Counted from the first letter of the stretch, positions 9,050 through 18,371 are shown. The stretch: DNA of 64,000 nucleotides from Consotaella aegiceratis (GCF_036541425.1 NZ_JAZHFT010000010.1:62001-126000), one strand, 5' to 3'. The notes: generated by a model from the letters alone, not told the origin. Translations and numbers: made by a program.

Positions 9050-10915
9050 GTGGCCGAGACTACCCCCAGCGATATCTCCAGTGAACTTCGACGTCCCGTT
9101 CCGCTCGCGCTCGCGGTTGCCGCAGCGGTAGGCTGGATCGTCGTCATCATTCTCGCGTTTTCCAGTTCGTCCGCCCAGAGCGAATACGAAGCGCGCATCG
9201 ACGCGCTTCAGGACGAGCGCAGCAACGTCCAGACGCAGCTCGAAGCGCAGCGTCAGGCCAGCGGCGACCTCGAGGCGCTGCGCAGCCAGATCGAGCAGGC
9301 GCAGGGCCGGCTCGATCAGCTAGGCCCGCAGCAGGCGACGGCCGCGGCCGATCTGAAGAGCGCCCAGGAGCAGCTCACCGCGCGCCAGCAGGAGCTCCAG
9401 CAGGTTCAGCAGCAGGTCGACGCGGCCAAGGGCTCCCAGCAGGAGCTCGCTGCCGCTCAGAAGGACCTCGCCGACATGCGCCAGCAGATCGACGCAGGAC
9501 AGAAGGAGCTTGCCGAGGTTCAGCAACGCCTGACCGAGGCGCGGCAGCAGGAAGCCGACACCCGTCAGGCCGTCAGCTCGCTCTCCGATGAAGCCGAAAG
9601 CCTGACCACGCAGGTGGCCGACGCGCAGGCGGCGCTCGAGCAAGCCCAGGCGGCGCAGGTCCAGGCCGAAAACGACGCCGCCAAGTCGAAGGAGCAGATC
9701 GCCACGCTGCAGCAGCAGCAGAGCACGGTTCAGCAGGCGATCGAGGGCCTGCAGCAACAGCGCCAGCAGACGCAGCAGGCGGTCACCGAGATCGGCGCGC
9801 AGCGCGATCAGCTGTCCCAGGATACCGAGCGCATGCAGGCGCGCGTAAAAGAGCTTCAAGGGCAGGTGGGCGACCTGACGAAACAGTCGGAAACGCTGAC
9901 CGGTCAAGTCGGCGACGCCCAGACCAAGCTGGAGCAGGCCCGTAAGGCCGAGGCCGAGACCTCCGATCGTCTGGCTGCCATTCGTCCGCAGGTGGAGAGC
10001 CTGACCAAGCAGCAGTCCAATCTGCAGACGGCGATCCAGCAGCTCCAGGCGCAGCGCGAGCAGGTCGCCCAGGACGTCCAGGCGTCAGAGACCCAGCGCG
10101 CCGAGCTGCAGACCCGTGTTGCCGACTTGGCCGACACGCTGGCGGCTCGCAGCGACGAACTCGCATCCGTCGAGAAGCGCCTCGCGGCCGCCAGCGCGAA
10201 AGCCGCCAGCGACGCGCAGCCGGCAGCAACTGCTCCGCAGGCGGCCGCGACGGCGGGAGACCAGAAACGGCCGGCCACTGGCCAGACGCCAAAGGCGCCG
10301 GCGCCTGACCAGGCCAAGCCGCAGGGCAACGCCTCGCAGGACAGCCAGCCCGCCGCCGCCCAGCAAGAGGGCAACCAGCCGTCCAAGCCCAAAGGTCAGG
10401 CCCAATCCTCGTCCCCGGCGCAGCCCGCCGGTAAAGAATCGCAGGCGGGAGCTGACGGCGACCAGCAGAAGGCGGCCGCATCTTCCGATCAGGAGCAGCA
10501 AGCCTCGGCAGCCACAGAACGGCAGCAGCCAGCCGCCGAGCCCAAGCAGGCAGGGTCGCAGCAGCAACAGCCGCCCGCCAAGGAGTCAGCAGAAGCGAAT
10601 GCCTCGAAGACGGACGCCGCGCAACCGGGGGTCTCTGTTCAGCCGGGAAATTACGAGGCCGATGCCACCAAGCTGGTGTTCAACGACAACGGCAGTTTCG
10701 TCCTGACCGATTCCGAGGCCAAAGGAACGGCGACCGGACAATGGGCGGTGAAGGACGGCAAGATCACTTTTTCCGACGTGAACGGCGAGTTGGAGGGCGC
10801 AAACTTCCCGATGACCTGCCAGGTCAAGTCGGGCGAGGGCGGCTTCTCCCTGAGCAAGGCTGGCGATGACAGTTGTGCCGTGTTGGACGGCAAGGCGTTC
10901 AAGCCGGAAGAATAG
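9050..10915 (+). CDS. Large membrane-anchored coiled-coil protein with disordered linker and C-terminal beta domain
   Basis: 621 residues with a GTG start preceded by an excellent AGGAGAAGG. Residues ~18-38 form one membrane helix, placing the rest in the periplasm. Residues ~45-384 are one almost continuous Gln/Ala/Glu coiled coil with many short near-repeats (LQQQ, SLTTQVADAQ, EQARKAEAET). Residues ~385-528 are a low-complexity Ala/Gln/Pro/Ser/Lys linker that should be disordered. The last ~90 residues form a compact domain (GNYEADATKLVFNDNGSFVL, later MTCQVKSGEGGF and DSCAVLDG) with two Cys. The architecture suggests an envelope-spanning tether or spacer. I do not recognise the family. A terminator follows. 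Confidence 0.7.
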   Translation: MAETTPSDISSELRRPVPLALAVAAAVGWIVVIILAFSSSSAQSEYEARIDALQDERSNVQTQLEAQRQASGDLEALRSQIEQAQGRLDQLGPQQATAAADLKSAQEQLTARQQELQQVQQQVDAAKGSQQELAAAQKDLADMRQQIDAGQKELAEVQQRLTEARQQEADTRQAVSSLSDEAESLTTQVADAQAALEQAQAAQVQAENDAAKSKEQIATLQQQQSTVQQAIEGLQQQRQQTQQAVTEIGAQRDQLSQDTERMQARVKELQGQVGDLTKQSETLTGQVGDAQTKLEQARKAEAETSDRLAAIRPQVESLTKQQSNLQTAIQQLQAQREQVAQDVQASETQRAELQTRVADLADTLAARSDELASVEKRLAAASAKAASDAQPAATAPQAAATAGDQKRPATGQTPKAPAPDQAKPQGNASQDSQPAAAQQEGNQPSKPKGQAQSSSPAQPAGKESQAGADGDQQKAAASSDQEQQASAATERQQPAAEPKQAGSQQQQPPAKESAEANASKTDAAQPGVSVQPGNYEADATKLVFNDNGSFVLTDSEAKGTATGQWAVKDGKITFSDVNGELEGANFPMTCQVKSGEGGFSLSKAGDDSCAVLDGKAFKPEE

Positions 10916-10944
10916 CCGGAAGTCACGATCCTTGATCGTATGAC

Positions 10945-10975
10945 GAAAGGGCTCGGATCATCCGGGCCCTTTTGT
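10945..10975 (+). terminator. Rho-independent terminator after the coiled-coil gene
   Basis: Stem GGGCTCGGA / TCCGGGCCC (one G-T wobble) with loop TCA, preceded by AAA and followed by TTTTGTTT. It starts about 30 bases after the stop codon. Confidence 0.85.
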
Positions 10976-11141
10976 TTGGGTACTCTTCGGACTGGGATGC
11001 GCGCCAGGCGCGGCCGGACCGCCTTCGCCGAAGGCTTTTCGGAAACGCCGAAGACGGCATCCCTCCGAGTCCTTCCGGAAGCGCTCCTCTTTCCATGCTC
11101 ACGGCCTGCGTCTACATGAAGACGAGAGCGATGGAGCGGCG

Positions 11142-11569
11142 ATGACGCGCAACTACGAAAGCGAGCTTCGGGACGCCGGCATGCGGATCACCCGGCCGCG
11201 CAGGACGATCCTGAGGATCCTGGCGGAGGGGGACGATCACCCCGATGCCTTGGAGATCTCCGCCGTGCCTCGCAGATCGATTCCAGCGTGTCCCTGTCCA
11301 CGGTCTATCGCACGATGAAAGTGCTGGAGGATCGCGGCGCCATCCACCGCCATGCCTTCGAAGGGGGACCTTCGCGGTTCGAACCGGCGGACGGCGCGCA
11401 TCACGACCACCTGATCGACGTCGACACCGGCGAGGTCAGCGAATTTCGGTCCGACAGGATCGAGACCTTGCAGGAGGAGATCGCGCGCGCCCACGGTTAT
11501 GAGATCGTCTCGCACCGCCTCGAACTCTACGTTCGCAAGATGAGGCGGAGCCGAGCCGACCGCCATTGA
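11142..11569 (+). pseudogene. Fur-family regulator (Fur/Mur-like), frameshifted
   Basis: Metal-responsive repressor of the Fur family. Frame 1 from ATG 11142 reads MTRNYESELRDAGMRITRPR...DHPDALEI. Frame 3 then continues RASQIDSSVSLSTVYRTMKV (recognition helix) to the stop at 11569. One missing base near 11257-11265 would restore a 142-residue protein, the normal Fur length. The metal site HHDHLIDVDTGEVSEF lacks the CxxC of classical Fur, as in rhizobial Fur/Mur proteins. If the shift is real the first 40 residues are separated from the DNA-binding helix and the gene is dead. The downstream part alone (GTG 11288) would lack most of the winged helix. Confidence 0.78.
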
Positions 11570-11632
11570 ATTCGCGGCGGTCCCTCGGCATTGATGAGCG
11601 GACGCCCAGCATCGAAGGGAACGATCGTTGTC

Positions 11633-13684
11633 ATGACGAGCAGCTTCCACAGCATCTACCGGCACGGTTTCGCGCGCGTGGCGGCTTGTACCATTCCGAC
11701 CGCGCTCGCCGATCCCGCGGCCAATGCCGAGACGATCGCCGGCATGGTCCAACGCGCCGACAAGGCCGGGGCCGCGCTCGCGGTCTTTCCCGAACTCTGC
11801 GTCAGCGGCTATTCGATCGACGATCTGCTGCTTCAGGATCCGTTGCTCGACGCGGTCGAGACCGCCATCGAAACCCTGCTCGAGCGCTCGCGCGATCTCT
11901 CGCCGCTGATGATCGTCGGCGCGCCGCTGCGCCATGGTGCGCGGCTCTACAATTGTGCGCTCGCCATCCATCGCGGCCATCTGCTCGGCGTGGTGCCCAA
12001 GGTCTATCTGCCGAATTATCGCGAGTTCTACGAGCATCGGCACTTCGCCTCCGGCGAGGGAACCGAGGGCGGCAGCATCGTGATCGGTGGAACGACCGTG
12101 CCCTTCGGCCCCGACCTGCTGTTCCAGGCCGAGGACGTGCCGGGCCTCGTCGTCCATGTCGAGATCTGCGAGGACTTCTGGGTGCCCATGCCGCCGAGCG
12201 GGGAGGCGGCGCTGGCCGGCGCCAGCGTGCTCACCAACCTCTCGGCGAGCAACATCACCATCGGCAAGGCCGAGACGCGCAAGCTGCTCTGCCAGTCGCA
12301 GTCGGCGCGCTGCCTTGCCGCCTATATCTACACCGCCGCCGGCACCGGCGAATCGACCACGGATCTCGCCTGGGACGGCCAGGCTTCGATCTACGAGAAC
12401 GGCGCGTGTCTGGCCGAGACGGATCGCTTTCCCTCCGGCGAGCGGATCGCGCTGGCCGATATCGACCTCGACCTGATCGCCCAGGAGCGGGCGCGTCAGG
12501 GCACGTTCGACGACAATCGGCGGCGCTATCGCGAGCGCACCGACGCGTATCGGACGGTGTCCTTCACGCTGGCGCCGAAGACCGGCGACATCGGCTTCGA
12601 ACGATCGATGGACCGGTTCCCGTTCGTACCGGCCGATCCGGCCCGGCTCGATCAGGATTGCTACGAAGCCTATAACATCCAGGTCTCGGGCTTGGTGCAG
12701 CGGCTTCGCGCGACCGGCATCGACAAGCTCGTGATCGGGGTTTCCGGAGGCCTGGACTCTACCCAGGCGCTGATCGTCTCCGCCCAGGCGCTCGACCTGC
12801 TCGGGCTGCCGCGAACCAACATCCTGGCCTACACGATGCCGGGGTTCGCCACGGGTGCCGCGACCAAGGGCAACGCCCACGCCCTGATGGCCTCGCTGGG
12901 CGTATCGGCCCACGAGCTCGACATCCGTCCGGCGGCGCGCCAGATGCTGGCCGACATGGAGCATCCGTTCGCCAGCGGCGAACCGGTGCACGACGTGACG
13001 TTCGAAAACGTCCAGGCGGGGCTGCGCACCGACTACCTGTTCCGCCTTGCCAACCAGCATGGCGGGCTCGTGGTCGGCACCGGCGATCTGTCGGAGATCG
13101 CACTCGGGTGGTCGACCTATGGCGTCGGCGACCACATGTCGCATTACAACGTCAATGCCGGTGTGCCGAAGACCCTGATCCAGTACCTGATCCGCTGGGT
13201 GATCAAGTCGAAGCAGTTCGAGCCGGAGGTGTCGAAGACGCTGCAGGCGATCCTGGAGACCGAGATCTCGCCGGAACTGGTACCGGTCGCCGCTGGCGAG
13301 AAGCCGCAGAGCACGCAGGCCAAGATCGGCCCCTACGAACTGCAGGACTTCACGCTGTACTACGTCCTGCGCTACGGCTTCCGGCCTTCCAAGATCGCGT
13401 TTCTGGCCTATCGGGCCTGGGGTGACACCGCCAAAGGCGACTGGCCGGAAGGGTTCCCCGACGACGGTAAGAACGCCTACGATCTCGCGGCGATCCGCAA
13501 ATGGATGCGGCTGTTCCTTTCCCGCTTCTTCGGCTTCAGCCAGTTCAAGCGGTCGGCGATGCCGAACGGGCCGAAGGTGACGGCCGGCGGATCGCTGTCG
13601 CCACGCGGCGACTGGCGCGCGCCCTCGGACGGCAATGCCCGGATCTGGATCGAGGAGCTGGAGCGCGAGGTGCCGGAGGCCTGA
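11633..13684 (+). CDS. nadE: Glutamine-dependent NAD(+) synthetase
   Basis: Catalyses the last step of NAD synthesis, amidating nicotinate adenine dinucleotide with ammonia from glutamine. 683 residues in two domains. The N-terminal nitrilase-type glutaminase has the Glu (VFPELCVSGYS), Lys (VVPKVYLPNY) and Cys (VEICEDFW) triad. The C-terminal ATP pyrophosphatase has the P-loop VIGVSGGLDSTQAL near residue 370 and GTGDLSEIALGW. ATG 11633 was preferred to 11591 because the family starts MTSSFHSIYRHGFARVA and gaaggga lies upstream. Confidence 0.96.
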   Translation: MTSSFHSIYRHGFARVAACTIPTALADPAANAETIAGMVQRADKAGAALAVFPELCVSGYSIDDLLLQDPLLDAVETAIETLLERSRDLSPLMIVGAPLRHGARLYNCALAIHRGHLLGVVPKVYLPNYREFYEHRHFASGEGTEGGSIVIGGTTVPFGPDLLFQAEDVPGLVVHVEICEDFWVPMPPSGEAALAGASVLTNLSASNITIGKAETRKLLCQSQSARCLAAYIYTAAGTGESTTDLAWDGQASIYENGACLAETDRFPSGERIALADIDLDLIAQERARQGTFDDNRRRYRERTDAYRTVSFTLAPKTGDIGFERSMDRFPFVPADPARLDQDCYEAYNIQVSGLVQRLRATGIDKLVIGVSGGLDSTQALIVSAQALDLLGLPRTNILAYTMPGFATGAATKGNAHALMASLGVSAHELDIRPAARQMLADMEHPFASGEPVHDVTFENVQAGLRTDYLFRLANQHGGLVVGTGDLSEIALGWSTYGVGDHMSHYNVNAGVPKTLIQYLIRWVIKSKQFEPEVSKTLQAILETEISPELVPVAAGEKPQSTQAKIGPYELQDFTLYYVLRYGFRPSKIAFLAYRAWGDTAKGDWPEGFPDDGKNAYDLAAIRKWMRLFLSRFFGFSQFKRSAMPNGPKVTAGGSLSPRGDWRAPSDGNARIWIEELEREVPEA

Positions 13685-14062
13685 ACCTCCTCCGCGAGCG
13701 GGCTCGAAGCGTCGATAGCCGACGGGCGGAACCGGGCGGCTTGGATCGGCCGGCTGATCATCGTGGAACCGATTTGAAACGATCGGTGGCCGTGAGGTGG
13801 CCTGCCACGACGTGCAATCCTGGAAAAGCGGTACTGCGACATCCTGCCGCGGTTTGCGGCGCCGTGCTCCTCGCCGGATGGATTGAAACGATACAACCCT
13901 GAAATGTGGTCGCGAAACTTCATAAAATTGCGTCGGAACGGCGTCGGAGCCCCGCTCAAGATCTGCATTTTCGATCTTTTGAAATCCTTAAAATCAGTTA
14001 AAAAACAATGACTTTTGCCGATTTTTATGGGATTGTGATTCGGTCAGATACGGAGGGCGGTG
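13685..14062. other. 378-base gap without a recognised gene, AT-rich at its right end
   Basis: The last ~90 bases (13960-14045) are markedly AT-rich (for example aaaatcagttaaaaaacaatgac) against a GC-rich background, so they probably carry the promoter of the small gene at 14063. No RNA family or palindrome was recognised. Confidence 0.5.
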
Positions 14063-14275
14063 ATGACAGAAGGCATGGAAAGTGCGGTGCGCGAAGCGGT
14101 GGCACGGGCGAAATCCAACGGTTGCATCGTTGCGGTGCTCGACCTGTCGACGCGGATTGCGAGGCGCTACGGCGGCGGCAGCGAGGAGATCGTCAATCAG
14201 GTGACGCACAGGATCATGGAAGAGGCCCGCCGCAGCGGCGTGGCGATGGAACTCAGTCGTTCGAGCTACGCCTGA
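14063..14275 (+). CDS. Small hypothetical protein (70 aa)
   Basis: Short acidic/basic helical protein (MTEGMESAVREAVARAKSNG, later SEEIVNQVTHRIMEEARRSG), family not named. It has a strong ribosome-binding site (cggagggcgg), its own AT-rich upstream region and a textbook terminator downstream, so it is a real monocistronic gene despite its size. A GTG at 14060 is an alternative start. No signal peptide, metal motif or HTH is evident; a cytoplasmic role is the default. Confidence 0.7.
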   Translation: MTEGMESAVREAVARAKSNGCIVAVLDLSTRIARRYGGGSEEIVNQVTHRIMEEARRSGVAMELSRSSYA

Positions 14276-14338
14276 GCTGAAGCCAAGCCGGAGCGGTCTA
14301 ACCCCTCGATCGCTTCGGCAGTTTCCTGGTCATCGGGA

Positions 14339-14374
14339 CCTCCGCGACCCTTCCCCGTGTCGCGGAGGTTTTTT
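14339..14374 (+). terminator. Rho-independent terminator after the 70-aa gene
   Basis: Perfect 10-bp stem CCTCCGCGAC / GTCGCGGAGG with a 10-base loop and a TTTTTT tail. It sits between the small gene and the convergent Pat-like gene; the T-tract supports use in the plus direction. Confidence 0.92.
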
Positions 14375-14423
14375 GTGGATCGGTGGATGGCGGGCGCCGT
14401 TTCCACGGCAGCGGACCGAAGCG

Positions 14424-17114
14424 TCAGCCGCCTTGCTCGCGGATGGCCGCTTCATCCAGTTCGCCCAGATCGATCTCGACGCGGCAGAGCTGCGGATCGT
14501 CGGGATCGACATGATGGCGGAAGCCGAGCTTGCGGGCGAGGTCGAGCATGCCGCGGTTCTCGTAGAGCACGTCGCCATAGATCCGGCGCAGCCCGCGCGC
14601 CTTGCCGTAGGAGAGCAGGTGGCGCATCAGGGTCGAGCCCAGGCCATGGCCCTTCATGTCGGAGCGCACCATGATGCCATATTCGGCGATCTCGTTGTCC
14701 GGATCGGCGATCAGGCGCGCCACGCCGAGGATCGACGATTCGTCCGCCAGCGGTCTCACTACGAAGGCCATCTCGCGTTCGTAGTCGATCTGGGTCAGAC
14801 GGGCGACGAAGGCATGGTCGATCTTCTTGATCGGTGCGAAGAAGCGCAGCACGATGTCCTCCGCCGAGGAGCGTTCAAGCATGTCGATCAGCGCAGGCTC
14901 GTCCTCGGGGCGGATCGGCCGGATGTGGTAGCTCTGGCCGTCGCGCCCGATGAGCGTGTCCTCCAGTTCAGACGGATAGGGGCGGATGGCGAAGCGCGCC
15001 GCCGGCCGGCTGGACGGCTGGCGCACCACCACGCGCCCGTCGAGCGCGATGACGCCGGAGCGATCCGCCAGCAGCGGATTGATGTCGAGCTCGGCGATCT
15101 CCTCGAAATCGGCGATCATCTGCGACAGCTTGACGAGGGTCTGGGCCACCGCGTCGAGATCGGCCGCCGGACGGCCGCGATAGCCGCGCAGAAGCCGGGA
15201 GACGCGCGTCCGGCCGATCATGTCGTGCGCCAGCACGGCGTTGAGCGGCGGCAGGCCGACCGCCCGGTCGGCGATCACCTCCGCCGCGACGCCGCCCTGG
15301 CCGATCAGCAGGACCGGGCCGAAATTCGGGTCCTCGGTGATGCCGACCAGAAGCTCGTGGGCGTCTGAACGCGTCACCATCTGCTGCACGGTGAAGCCCT
15401 CGACCTGGGCGCCCGGCCGGCGCTGGCCCACGAGATCGAGCATGTCGATGGCGGCCTGGCGCACCATTTCGGCCGAATCCAGCTCCAGCTGGACGCCGCC
15501 GACATCCGACTTGTGCGAGATGTCGCGCGACAGGATCTTGAGCGCCACGGGAAAGCCCATGGCGGCGGCGGCCTCGGCCGCTTCGTCCGGGCTGGCGACC
15601 ACGCGCGTCTCGACCACCGGAATACCATAGGCGGTGAACAACTGCTTGGCCTCGGGTTCGGTCAGGACCGTCCGACCCTGGCCGAGCACCTCGGTGATCA
15701 GGGCGCGCGCGGCCTCCGTCTCGACCGGGTCGATCTGCAGCGCCGGCGGTGTCTGCATCAAGAGTTCCTGATTGCGGCGATAGTCGACGAGATGCATGAA
15801 GGCGCGGACAGCCCCCTCCGGCGCCTCGTAGGTCGGCACGGACTGGGCTGCGAAGAAGCGGCGGGCCTCGACGGCCGAGGCTCCGCCCATCCAGCAGGTG
15901 AGCACTGGCGCGCGACGGGACGACCCCGCCGCGGCCGCCGTCGCCTTTGCCGCATCGAGGCCATCGCCCACGCCCATCGGGCAATTCATCACCAGAACCC
16001 CGTCCTGGCCCCGATCCTGGAGGATGGCCTTGAGCGCCTGTTCATAGCGCTCGCCCGGCGCATCGCGCAGGATCTCGACCGGGTTGCCGTGCGACCAGTC
16101 AGACGGCAGCACGGCGTCGAGGGCGGCGATCGTCTCGTCGGAGAATTGCGCGAGTTCGCCGCCGATGTCCTCCAACGAATCCGTTGCGAGAACGCCGGCG
16201 CCGCCGCTGTTGGTGACGATGGCCAAGCGGTTGCCGCGCGGTCGCACGCCGGCGGCCAGCGTCTCCACCGCCTCGAAGAGCTGGCGCAATGTTGCCACGC
16301 GCAGCATGCCGGCGCGCCGGAACGCGGCGTCGTAGACGGCATCCGATCCGGCCAGCACGCCGGTGTGCGACTGGGCCGCACGCGCGCCGCCCTCGGTGCG
16401 GCCCGTCTTGATGATCACCACGGGCTTGATGCGCGCGGCGATCCGCGCGGCCGACATGAACTTGCGCGCCCCGGTGATCGACTCCGCATAGAGGAGGATC
16501 GCCCTCGTGCGCCCATCCTGGGCGAGGTAGTCGAGCAGGTCTCCGAGATCGACGTCGCTCATGTCGCCGATCGACAGCAGGTGCGAAAAGCCGAAATCGT
16601 GGGCGTGCGCCCAATCGAGCACCGTCATGGCGAGCGGGCCCGACTGCGAGACGAAGGCGAGATCCCCGCCGCGCGGCATGATATGGGCGATCGAGGCGTT
16701 GATGCCGCGCTGCGGCGAGATGAGGCCGATACAGCTCGGGCCGACGATGCGCAGGAGATGCGGCCGCGCCGCATCGAGAAGCTGCTGGCGCAGGTCGTGG
16801 TCGAAGCCCGCCGAAATCGCGATGGCGGCGCGACAGCCCCGCTCGCCGAGTTGGCTGACGAGCGACGGCACCGAGGCCGCCGGCGTCGCGATGACGGCGA
16901 GATCCGGATCGAGAGGCAGCTCGGCGACCGAGCGGTAGTTGACGGTCGAGCCAATGAAATCCTCATGCGGATTGATCGGCATCACCGGACCCTGGAAGCC
17001 CGCGCGGAAAAGGTTCTGGGCGAGAACCGACCCCACGGTTCCGGGCCGATTGCTGGCGCCGATCAGGGCGATCGACTTGGGCGCGAACAGCGCATCGAGA
17101 TTGCGAATCGTCAT
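14424..17114 (-). CDS. Acyl-CoA synthetase (NDP-forming) / GNAT acetyltransferase fusion (Pat/Pka-like)
   Basis: 896-residue fusion of the protein lysine acetyltransferase (Pat) type. The N-terminal CoA-binding Rossmann part is IALIGASNRPGTVGSVLAQN. The succinyl-CoA-ligase-like part has SHTGVLAGSD near residue 250. An ATP-grasp part follows (LKILSRDISHKSDVGGVQLE). The C-terminal GNAT domain has the acetyl-CoA loop GHGLGSTLM and NRGMLDLARKLGF. Such enzymes acetylate AMP-forming acyl-CoA synthetases and so couple carbon flux to protein acetylation. The ligase-domain His of SHTG, needed for NDP-forming ligase activity, is present here, so residual ligase activity is possible. It is transcribed alone. 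Confidence 0.88.
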   Translation of the reverse strand: MTIRNLDALFAPKSIALIGASNRPGTVGSVLAQNLFRAGFQGPVMPINPHEDFIGSTVNYRSVAELPLDPDLAVIATPAASVPSLVSQLGERGCRAAIAISAGFDHDLRQQLLDAARPHLLRIVGPSCIGLISPQRGINASIAHIMPRGGDLAFVSQSGPLAMTVLDWAHAHDFGFSHLLSIGDMSDVDLGDLLDYLAQDGRTRAILLYAESITGARKFMSAARIAARIKPVVIIKTGRTEGGARAAQSHTGVLAGSDAVYDAAFRRAGMLRVATLRQLFEAVETLAAGVRPRGNRLAIVTNSGGAGVLATDSLEDIGGELAQFSDETIAALDAVLPSDWSHGNPVEILRDAPGERYEQALKAILQDRGQDGVLVMNCPMGVGDGLDAAKATAAAAGSSRRAPVLTCWMGGASAVEARRFFAAQSVPTYEAPEGAVRAFMHLVDYRRNQELLMQTPPALQIDPVETEAARALITEVLGQGRTVLTEPEAKQLFTAYGIPVVETRVVASPDEAAEAAAAMGFPVALKILSRDISHKSDVGGVQLELDSAEMVRQAAIDMLDLVGQRRPGAQVEGFTVQQMVTRSDAHELLVGITEDPNFGPVLLIGQGGVAAEVIADRAVGLPPLNAVLAHDMIGRTRVSRLLRGYRGRPAADLDAVAQTLVKLSQMIADFEEIAELDINPLLADRSGVIALDGRVVVRQPSSRPAARFAIRPYPSELEDTLIGRDGQSYHIRPIRPEDEPALIDMLERSSAEDIVLRFFAPIKKIDHAFVARLTQIDYEREMAFVVRPLADESSILGVARLIADPDNEIAEYGIMVRSDMKGHGLGSTLMRHLLSYGKARGLRRIYGDVLYENRGMLDLARKLGFRHHVDPDDPQLCRVEIDLGELDEAAIREQGG

Positions 17115-17274
17115 GGCTGCTTCCGATCCTCCCGTTGCACGCGCCGGTCATCGCCGCCGGCGCGGAAGCGTTGCCAGGACGCGGGGCGGCGCGCCGTCCC
17201 GCGTGGGCACGATCATAACGCCTTTGCCGGGTCGGTCGAGACGTCGGGCAACGACCGATTGAAGCATCGCGGGT

Positions 17275-17718
17275 TCACCGGTCCCAATGCGGCTTCGGCG
17301 CACCGCGACGACGGAACCGGTCGTTGAGCGCGCGCCCCGAAGGGCGGTCCTGCGAGCGCGGGGAGGCGAGCGTCCGAGGACTTTCCGTCTCGCCCGACAG
17401 CCAGGCGAGCGTCCGCTTGACCGCGATGTGACGGTTGAGGTCGTAGGCGGGGTGATTGGCCCGCGCCCGACGCAGCAGCTTGGCCATCTCGGCCTCGAGC
17501 GCGGCGAGAATCGCACGAACCTGGGCGGCGGGAAGGGTGTCGCGGCGAGACGCATCCGCAATCGCTGCGGCGGCATGTTCGAAGCCGAGACGCCGCAGCG
17601 TCGCCTCGATTTCGCGGCGACGGCGCGTCTCGCGCTCGGCGTGACGCAGGCCCTGCACATAGGCGGCGGCCGCCGACCTGAGCGCGGCCTCCAGCCGCAT
17701 ACTGCCATTCTCGTCCAC
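17275..17718 (-). CDS. Hypothetical helical protein
   Basis: 147 residues from GTG 17718, which has a perfect GGAGG five bases upstream; an ATG at 17748 would add 10 residues without such a site. It is a basic, mostly alpha-helical protein (AAAYVQGLRHAERETRRRRE, later VRAILAALEAEMAKLLRRAR) with an Arg-rich disordered tail. No catalytic motif or membrane segment was seen, and the family is not recognised. It is divergent from the DnaA-like gene and shares its AT-rich upstream region, which hints at co-regulation. Confidence 0.6.
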   Translation of the reverse strand: MDENGSMRLEAALRSAAAAYVQGLRHAERETRRRREIEATLRRLGFEHAAAAIADASRRDTLPAAQVRAILAALEAEMAKLLRRARANHPAYDLNRHIAVKRTLAWLSGETESPRTLASPRSQDRPSGRALNDRFRRRGAPKPHWDR

Positions 17719-17854
17719 TGACGCCTCCTGTCTGCCGGGAACGGGCATGAGACGACAGAGCTGCGAACCGAGGAAAAAATACCGATATTCAATCGGCTCG
17801 ATACGCAGGAAATGCCGAAAAATAGAGGGAAGTCTGCGGGCAAACCAAGATATT

Positions 17855-17877
17855 ATATAAGGAACTTATTCCTATAT
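17855..17877. promoter_or_regulatory. AT-rich palindrome in the divergent promoter region
   Basis: ATATAAGGAA-CTTA-TTCCTATAT: an AGGAA/TTCCT inverted repeat with AT arms, in the 209-base gap between the 17718 and 17928 start codons. It could be an operator or a -10 region with a symmetric flank. No known regulator is assigned. Confidence 0.4.
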
Positions 17878-17927
17878 CGAGTGAGCTGGTTTAGAGGTGG
17901 GTCTGTCTTTCAAGGAAGGTCAGATCC

Positions 17928-18371
17928 ATGCAGATCGATCCCTATCCCCCGGCGCCCCTGCCGCAGGCCGACGTCGGAGCCATGCCGTCCGGAGACGATA
18001 CGGAGCGACAACGGCAATCCGATACGGTGCGCGGCCGCTGCATCCTGGCCCGTGAAATCGCCGGCGCGATGATGGACGTCCCCGTCGCCGACATCGCGCG
18101 TCCGCAGCGCTCGAAGGCCGGGATCTGCGAGGCGCGGCATGTGGCGATGTATCTGGCGCACGTGATCTTTCAGCTGTCGCTGACGGCGATCGCCGTCGAT
18201 TTCGGCCGCGACCGCACCAGCGTCGCGCATGCCGTGCGGCGCATCGAGGACCAGCGCGACGACGATGCCTTCGACCGCCTGCTCTGCCGGCTGGAGCGGC
18301 TGGCGACCTCGTGCGACGAACTGCTGCAGCGCGCCGAGCGGGCGCATCCGGAGGCCGCCGATGACTGCTGA
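17928..18371 (+). CDS. Stand-alone DnaA domain IV-like DNA-binding protein
   Basis: 147 residues. The centre matches the C-terminal DNA-binding domain of the replication initiator DnaA: EARHVAMYLAHVIFQLSLTA then FGRDRTSVAHAVRRIE (residues ~68-107), the helix-turn-helix and signature loop that read DnaA boxes. The AAA+ ATPase domain is absent, so it cannot initiate replication alone. It could compete for DnaA boxes or act as a transcription factor. AAGGAAGG precedes the ATG. The stop overlaps the next gene by 11 bases, so the two are probably coupled. Confidence 0.85.
   Translation: MQIDPYPPAPLPQADVGAMPSGDDTERQRQSDTVRGRCILAREIAGAMMDVPVADIARPQRSKAGICEARHVAMYLAHVIFQLSLTAIAVDFGRDRTSVAHAVRRIEDQRDDDAFDRLLCRLERLATSCDELLQRAERAHPEAADDC

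Noticed and set aside
8791..9084. 97-codon frame in the gap before the coiled-coil gene
   Set aside because: Overlaps a gene with a strong ribosome-binding site; low-complexity composition and no motif.
11237..13144. 635-codon minus-strand frame
   Set aside because: Antisense shadow of nadE, typical of GC-rich codon bias; composition is His/Arg-rich without domains.
15513..17327. 604-codon plus-strand frame
   Set aside because: Antisense of the Pat-like gene, which has clear motifs on the other strand.
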